Shown: one piece after another, positions 19,766 through 25,974 of the stretch
How the letters are laid out: every line of letters starts with the position of its first letter
Position numbering within the stretch: position 1 is the first letter of the stretch
Origin: Fragilaria crotonensis
Lineage: Eukaryota > Bacillariophyta > Fragilariophyceae > Fragilariales > Fragilariaceae
Assembly: GCA_022925895.1 (NCBI GenBank)
Contig: JAKSYS010000779.1
Location: forward strand, 1 to 25,974
Direction of reading: 5' to 3'
Length of the DNA stretch: 25,974 nucleotides
Made by a program: the position numbers and the translations under genes
The notes under the pieces: generated by a model
Seen by the model: only the letters and a program-made list of their open reading frames with translations
Databases searched by the model: none
What the model was told of the DNA's origin: nothing

Positions 19766-21514
19766 GATGAACTACGAAGATGTTGACTGACAGATTGGAA
19801 TTTGGGGGCAGTCAGGCAAAATCACCACTGCGACCTCCCAGCTCCCAGGATGCGTCAAAAATCGATGCTGTTAATGGTTCATGCAAACTGTAGTATGTGG
19901 TACTAGTACCTGCCACCAGAGATATATTGCGCGCGAAACTTGCTACCAACGGCTTAATACCTGCTTCAATGTTTTCAAATCGTCAGTAGCGCAGGGAGTC
20001 AGTACACGTACCAGAATACGTACTGTCGTAGTATCAATAATGTTTCACTACTGTATACTGAGCACTCCAGTACCAGTACCGTATACTACTGTGTGTTATA
20101 CAGTTCTACAGCACTAGTAGTAGTCCGAGTAAGCATTCCAAGCATCGCGAATCGCGAATCGCGAGTTGTGAGCAAAGGGGACGATACCAGGTACAAGAAT
20201 GATACCGATGACCAGGCATGGTTTGATAAGGCCATCGCCTTACGTTCCTAACCGAGCTTCGTTTAGGCGCCGAATGAGAATATGGCCGCCTATTTTAGGC
20301 ATTTTTCTAGTTATGACGTTATGACCATTCTTTCTATGGAGAAATTCTACTTGAACAGTCTACTAACTCGCTGTTGACTAATACAGGGGTGCGAGTCAAC
20401 AAGCAAAAAGTGCTTCCTTTAGGCGAAACTCAACCTCCAAATAGGAACACGGGCAAAAAACCGATTCTTTTTGGCGCTGTGTCATGTTTGCTTTAGGAAG
20501 ATGAGGCGGAAGAAAGGGAGATTGCCTCATCGAGCAATGCCTGCCCATGACCGATGATGAATTGTTGTACTGGTAGTGATTATCTCATCACAAATCACGC
20601 GAACCAAGTTATTCCATGTTTACCGGATTAATGGGCAACAGCAGCACCTGCAACTAATGGTACCACTGTACCATCAGCAACTGCCAGCACATCCAGCTCT
20701 GCAACTACTAGGCTCAGGAGGAGGACCTGAAGCAGCCCGCTATCAGCACAAAAATGAATGGACTCATCTATCATCATGATTGTGATCGGGACCAAGGATG
20801 ATTTCCTTTCCATCTTCAGCAGATGATGTGACCATCTCCTCCTCTTTGGTATGAGCCGTATCAAGAGGAACGTTATTATTAGCTAGTACCCCAACCGAGC
20901 AGTTGCAATTAAAATTGCACATTTTGAAATTTTGCCACAGCCAGATGGCAGTGAAGTTTTTTAAGTTTAAACAGAGACTGTAGAGGGTCGCATGACAAAA
21001 TAAGAGTTCTACTTTTGGAACACGATGATTTTTCTACACAGGTGTAAAAAGTAACTCCCGGCTCCCGGTGCGGCACGGATACCTCCTATCCTCCTATGCA
21101 TTAATATCCCAAATACATGGTTTTTCTATGAAAAGTAGACGATTTTCGGGTTTCTGCATGACCAGGAATCGGAGTTCTATGCATACGGTAGCTCGTCTAC
21201 CGGTAGTAGAGGGTACTACTGGTAGTACAAGGTACTTGTACACAATTTTTACTCCGTCACACCGTCACTATGAGTATAATCGTGTAACACTCGTGATCAG
21301 CTATATCTGCTAATCTACACGGATCTGCTTTCTGCTTGTACGCCTGTATCTGAAGTCGGAAGTCTCATTCTCGAAACTCCCCTTGATAGTCTTCAAGATC
21401 ATGCACAGGTGTGTTGATGCGGAAAATCCGAAGACAAACCCGACACAAAGCTGCAACTATCGAGAACAAGCAAATTTCCTTCTCTTCTCACTGTTTTTCG
21501 CGTATTAGTTGATC
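19766..21514. other. Large intergenic region with GTAC clusters and small repeats
   Basis: 1.75 kb between FEN1 (-) and the glycosyltransferase (+), so both promoters should lie at its ends. It contains GTAC clusters at 19895-20085 (seven copies) and 21208-21240 (four copies) and a 7-bp triplet repeat at 20144-20164. A low-complexity stretch at about 20636-20720 reads as Thr/Ser/Ala-rich protein in one plus frame. No supported gene. Confidence 0.5.
20144..20164. repeat. Three tandem copies of a 7-bp unit
   Basis: ATCGCGA three times in a row. Each unit contains the palindrome TCGCGA. It lies in the FEN1 upstream region. Confidence 0.8.
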
Positions 21515-22765
21515 ATGAGCAAGTTAGCTGTTACCTACCTGATTCTGGCGGTGGCGATTGGAGTTTTCTTCTACAAATCGACTGAAGTGATCAATGCAGG
21601 AACGATGGAAACAGTGAAGCATGCGATGTATGCACTTCAACAAGCTAGCATCGACACAATGATAGATAACTCTACTACGATGCAGCTAAACGAACAAGAG
21701 GTTATCGATCAGGAGGTCGAAGCAGGTCAGTTTAACGAAACGCAATCAAATTCTGAGTTCTTTCTAACGAGGGAAAGCACCGGAAGGGCAACCGACGGAA
21801 CGGAAATCAAGAATTCTTCGTTTAATGTTGTAATTGCCATGAAGATTCACGACGAGGCATTCATGCCAGAGGTCAAACAATCATTATGTTTGCTGGACGT
21901 CGCATACAATAGTCGTTTCAACTACGACATCGTTATCTTCCATACAATCCCAATTAATGAAAGTCATATACTGGAGGTTCAGCAAATTGTTTCACCAGCC
22001 AACGTCACGTTTGTTTTGGACGACATGACCTTTGAAGAGCAGATTGCCAACATGACACTTGAACAGCAAGAAACGCTGGTCAATAGATGCAACGAAGTTA
22101 ATACAACCGCTGACTTATCGTGGCGAACACGTTGTCGGGACGACAGGTTTGTAATGCCGATTGCCTACTGCTGGATGTCAGAGTTTCGGTCAAAACAAAT
22201 TTGGGTACAGGAGGTATTGCGTCCATACAAGTATATGCTTTGGTGGGATTCTGATAGTTTTGCGACAATGGTTTGGAAGCAAGACCCCATTGAGTACATG
22301 ATTCAGAATGACCTGGTTCTTCTCATGGGGAACTACGCCCAAGGAACAACTCGCGGTAACACGGGGGTGCAGCAGAAACTGCTTAAAGTGTACAACAAGA
22401 CTTTGTGCTCTGCGGAACTCGTGGCGAATGGAGTCCTCAAGGCAACTTACGGTACCGCAGAGGAGTGCGGACGGAACCATGTTAAGCAAGTACATGGCTT
22501 CTTCCACATTACAAACCTCGACTTCTATCGTTTACCGCAGAACCTTTATTGGTATGATGTCCAGATTGGGGATAACAAATTCTCAAGAGTTTGGGATGAT
22601 CAGCTGGCAGTCATGGTTCCGGCTGTGATGTTAGCACCAGAAAGAACTGCCGAAATGGAACGCGTCGGCATTGACCTAGACGTGTTCCATAACGGTTTTC
22701 TTATGGGCAGAGAAAGTGGAGATGTGGCGGATACTTGGCGTTCTGGAGAAGAGAGGGCAAACTAA
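21515..22765 (+). CDS. GT15-like type II membrane glycosyltransferase
   Basis: Start taken at ATG 21515. The frame also extends back to a TTG at 21509, which is less likely. The product is 416 aa. A short cytosolic N-terminus and signal-anchor (about 3-21, LAVTYLILAVAIGVFFY) precede an Asn-rich stem with several N-glycosylation sequons, as in Golgi enzymes. The catalytic part contains YMLWWDSDSF (DxD-type metal site at about 245-247), then HGFFHITNLDFYRL, SRVWDDQLAVMVP and GIDLDVFHNG. These follow the order seen in the Kre2/Mnt1 alpha-1,2-mannosyltransferase family (GT15). The sugar and acceptor cannot be fixed from sequence, and GT34 is the alternative. The frame is intact throughout. Confidence 0.75.
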   Translation: MSKLAVTYLILAVAIGVFFYKSTEVINAGTMETVKHAMYALQQASIDTMIDNSTTMQLNEQEVIDQEVEAGQFNETQSNSEFFLTRESTGRATDGTEIKNSSFNVVIAMKIHDEAFMPEVKQSLCLLDVAYNSRFNYDIVIFHTIPINESHILEVQQIVSPANVTFVLDDMTFEEQIANMTLEQQETLVNRCNEVNTTADLSWRTRCRDDRFVMPIAYCWMSEFRSKQIWVQEVLRPYKYMLWWDSDSFATMVWKQDPIEYMIQNDLVLLMGNYAQGTTRGNTGVQQKLLKVYNKTLCSAELVANGVLKATYGTAEECGRNHVKQVHGFFHITNLDFYRLPQNLYWYDVQIGDNKFSRVWDDQLAVMVPAVMLAPERTAEMERVGIDLDVFHNGFLMGRESGDVADTWRSGEERAN

Positions 22766-24059
22766 GTTCCCAGAGGCAAGAGAGAAGTGTTCACCTTACA
22801 TCAAAACGCCGATGCGATGACGTTGTTGAGAAGTTAGTTTCCAGCTCAACCTTCGACCGTGGTAAAGGTTTTCTCGGTTGCGACGCGGAGAATAATTTCA
22901 AAACCGGGAGCGTGACTGAAACGTTGGGATGCTCGTTGAATGTTACGCACAGTCTCGCTTTTCATGTCTATTCTCTCGGGCAAAACAACTTAAGTCTTGT
23001 TCTTGATGACATTACTTTTCACTTCTTCGCCTGACGCTTCCGGATGCTCTTGATGATCTTACTGTTCGTTTTTGCTATGTCGTAAGCATTCTTAGGATAC
23101 CGTAAGGAGGCAATATGGATCAAATATGCTGCACTTAACCTACGTTCTAATGCACGAGGATGGGGCATTCTAGCTCTCACACGTAATTCTGGAAGCCTCC
23201 GTGACTGGGGCCTCATCGATGGGCGTATGCTTCGCGGCGCTGCTGAAGGGTTACATCCTTTCGAACGAATTCCCCAAATTATAATTCGGGAGACTACTGC
23301 AGATACCTTTGCATCCACCAAAATGTCGTCCTTATGGGGTCGTGAAAGAACGGCTCGATGACTGAGGGTTTCGTAACCGAATCACAACGTTCACTGTATA
23401 ATGGTTTAATTCGGCGGCGGTATTCAATCGTTTCATCGAAATCGCACTTCTGCACTCTCTTTCACGGCCTTCGTGTCTCCACGATATCTCCGTCAGGGGG
23501 ATAGCATATCTTGTCATTAAGTCAAGCCTGTCAGCCTTCGTTACATCGCCGAGTTGTTTGCCGGCGAGAATTTATTTTTCAACACCAGCGAGCGCCTGGC
23601 TGACCAAGACGGATGTCTCGGCGATCTCATTATGGCACCTGTGATTTCAAAGAGACTGCTAAAATTCGTGGATTTGGACATACAATGGTCATCGGCACCC
23701 CTTCCTTGTCCGATGTTCGGATGCCGTCGGTAGTCAGCCAAGTCTTGGATTTGTACATACAATGGCCATCGGCACCCCTTCCTTGTCAGATGTTGGGATG
23801 CCGACGGTAATCAACCAAGCCACGTTCTCTGGTCGGACATGCCTGGATGACACGCCACCAACGATTCAATCAAGGTTTGCATCCACGATGTGGGTGGTCT
23901 CGTTGTCGTGTGGAGCGCGTAGGCGAGCGATAGTGTTCAAACGCAAATACCTTACTTATGATTTATCCATCCTCAGCAGCCTCCATTTATGTATCTATCT
24001 ACTATCTAAGCATCAAGCGAAGCTATTCAATCCTTGTTGAACCTCAGACACTTCTTACC
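22766..24059. other. Intergenic region with tandem duplication
   Basis: 1.29 kb without a supported gene, between two convergent coding regions. A minus-strand frame at 23019-23321 (100 aa, Arg-rich) has no recognisable domain and is probably chance. The one clear structure is the 77-bp tandem duplication at 23671-23824. Confidence 0.5.
23671..23824. repeat. 77-bp tandem duplication
   Basis: Two direct copies (23671-23747 and 23748-23824) share GATTTG, then ACATACAATGG and ATCGGCACCCCTTCCTTGTC, and differ at scattered positions. The divergence shows the duplication is not recent. Confidence 0.85.
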
Positions 24060-25760
24060 TCATCTCGCACGCATTAACTTGGGAGTGTACCCGCCTGAAC
24101 GACCAAAGAGACGTAGTCCAACGAAGCCCAGAAGCAGCCACAGCACTCCTCCAGCCGCCGCCTCGACCAACGCTGTATTCGTCAATGGCGTTGGGCAGGC
24201 CACAGTGGGTGCGGGCGTGGGGGACCCAATACTCACAGGCTTGCAAGTCGAAGTTCCACCAACCATTACCACAATCAGGAGGAGGTCCGGGCGATGGAGC
24301 GAGTGTATCATCTCCCAACACAAAGTCAGATGCGGGTGGATTGAGGCAAGCCAACGAGGTAGATGCACCGTCAAGTGGTGGGAGAAGTCCAGCAGCAGAA
24401 ACGTCCTTGAGCGACAAGAGCTTGGCGGGGGAGTCAATCACTCCGACATGTTTCTCACCATACAACTTCCAAGCGCTGAATGACCAACCCAGTCCTTTTT
24501 CATACGAAAAGATTTGCTTTTCGGCAAAGGACTTGCGATGTGCTGCCCACCAATCGGAATTTTCCGTCTCGTCGAACCGATTGCACTGACCGTAGTCGAC
24601 AAAGGAATCGGAAATTCCTTCGTAGACGCAATTGTCAACGCTTAAATCAAAGCCCGTCGCGACAAAGGCTGGAATACCAAGGAAACACTTGGTGTACCCA
24701 ATGGCGAACGGCGGGTACATGCCAAGCCTCTGTGGTAATACATCTTCATTCGGTCGTTGAGACTGTCTGACGACGCCACATCAGCCACGGTTGTGACGTG
24801 ATTCATGTCTAACGCGGCCACAATGTTGGTGTCCGTGCCAGCATTCAATCGCAACAAATCAGCTTCATTCTTGACTGGAACATGGCGAGGTTAAGGACGG
24901 TGCGGCATCGCGAGCGGCACGGATGTAATCGGCCGACGGCAACGTCAAGGCCGTGACAACATCAGAGTTGTTCGCAGCGTAGGAGGCTGCTTGGCAATTG
25001 TTGTGGTGTCATTCCCAATGAGAACCAGGATTGCGGAGAGACGTGCATTGTAAACAAGGGATAAGATTTTGGAAAGGAGTGATTGGTTGTCACCACCATT
25101 GAAATCCGAGGTGTAAAATGGAATCTGAACCGTATTGAGACCCAGGTTGCGCATATCATGAAAATCCTGAGCGGCATAGAATCCATGAGCTTGTTCGATG
25201 AGAGAGCGCGACCACCGGTCGCCCACGGGCATCTACAAAGAGCCCGGCCAAGGTGGCGGCGCGAAGAACCTTGGTTGAAGAAGCAGCAGCCGACGACGGA
25301 CATTGAGAACAGCAAGACCTCCGACATCACATGCATGGACATCTTGATCGAGGTTCGGGCTGGAAGTATAAACCGACTGGACGTAGAGATCCAACAAGTC
25401 GACTACCTGTTCCGAAGTCACATTTCCGGACTGGTAGACGATCTTAATCGCGTTAGCGTCCTTAACAATCACACCTTCGGGCACTCCGGCTAACTCGCCA
25501 AAGTTGGATGGGAACTCGACACAGCCGTAGGTGCCACCATCAGTAGGATCTAAGACGAAAGCTCCTCGATTCCTGCCACAAAGTGGGGCAAATATAGAGA
25601 GCCCAATGTCCGTCATATTGCCGACCGTGTCGGCATTCACGACGGCGCGGTCGATGACGCATTTCGATCCTGACGATGATGAAGTTATTGTCATGGTTGT
25701 CCTTGTATTACGATGGTTGTTGATGGGTACTGTAGTAGTTGGGTTGGCAATTAATATCAA
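24060..25760 (-). pseudogene. GH5-like exo-beta-1,3-glucanase gene, multiply frameshifted
   Basis: A secreted or surface beta-glucanase-like protein can be read across several minus-strand frames. The N-terminal region (CVIDRAVVNADTVGNMTDIG) is a family-specific domain. DFHDMRNLGLNTVQIPFYTS resembles the early barrel strands of GH5 enzymes, and GLGWSFSAWKLYG resembles their C-terminal Trp strand. The tail in another frame has a hydrophobic anchor (GGVLWLLLGFVGLRLF) before the stop at 24060. Frame changes fall at 25298-25299, 25200-25206, 24991-24992, 24889-24890, 24877-24878, 24722-24723 and 24219-24223. Each is fixed by one base in a short homopolymer, or by a CT-repeat unit at 25200. The start is uncertain: ATG 25760 or 25695, or an upstream exon. 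Either a decayed gene or poor sequence. Confidence 0.65.
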
Positions 25761-25974
25761 TTCTCGTCAAAGCAGATATCCAATTGTGAGAAGAACCGAC
25801 GATGCGTATGCATATGTGCGTAGCTTTGACGCCGGATCTTTTCTGGTGATTGCGCTTCGCATTTCGATGGACGCCTGTCGACTGTCGACGCAGCATTCCC
25901 AAAAGATGAATGTGCAAAAGCGAAACTGGATCCTGTGGCGGTGGAATATCTGAACATCCAACATCCTGATTGGA

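Noticed and set aside
22735-23034. 99-aa plus-strand ORF overlapping the glycosyltransferase end
   Set aside because: It begins inside the intact glycosyltransferase frame and has no recognisable features.
23019-23321. 100-aa Arg-rich minus-strand ORF
   Set aside because: No domain, no splice partner and no polyadenylation signal; composition looks like chance.
1-25974. CRISPR array, rRNA genes or bacterial-type operon
   Set aside because: No regularly spaced direct repeats, no rRNA sequence, and the genes carry spliceosomal introns typical of a eukaryotic nucleus.

Overview
The window looks like nuclear DNA of a diatom, most simply a pennate diatom of the Phaeodactylum type. The reasons are short GTAAGT/GTGAGT introns in otherwise compact genes, a presequence with a diatom-like AVAF plastid-targeting cleavage motif, an OPR/RAP organelle RNA-binding protein, and a PIF/Harbinger DNA transposon. 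No organism label was supplied, so this is inference from gene style.

Layout. 1-2333 holds the 3' part of a RAP-domain gene (+) and, convergent to it, a three-exon ubiquitin-like membrane protein resembling Dsc3 (-). A two-exon cold-shock-domain gene (+) follows at 3183-3720. 3721-6403 is gene-poor, with a dense GTAC-motif patch and an AT-rich stretch carrying an unrecognised frameshifted ORF (5443-5903, -). 6404-11579 is a mobile-element block. Perfect 29-bp inverted ends enclose a frameshifted Harbinger-type DDE transposase (+) and a convergent partner ORF (-). A second pair of 43-bp inverted repeats (9676-9718 and 11457-11499) marks an apparently nested element. The block ends five bases before a decayed metallophosphoesterase gene (11585-12791, +).

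The housekeeping part, 12884-19765, contains RPB8 (-), a membrane-anchored PH-like protein (-), V-ATPase subunit E (+), an ER-type J-protein (-) and FEN1 (-). After 1.7 kb of non-coding DNA come a GT15-like Golgi glycosyltransferase (21515-22765, +), 1.3 kb with a 77-bp tandem duplication, and a frameshifted GH5-like beta-glucanase gene (24060-25760, -). No operon-like or pathway linkage between neighbours is visible. This is an ordinary eukaryotic gene string interrupted by a transposon.

The most striking cross-cutting signal is that almost every broken frame can be restored by one missing base in a short homopolymer. These breaks are in the transposase, its partner, the phosphoesterase, the V-ATPase E C-terminus, the glucanase and probably the 5443-5903 ORF. 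Either systematic sequence error or slippage-driven gene decay could explain this. The lesion in an essential V-ATPase gene favours error, while the clustering in two genes favours decay. I did not find a convincing wholly new biological system. The nested Harbinger block with its unrecognised partner protein comes closest.
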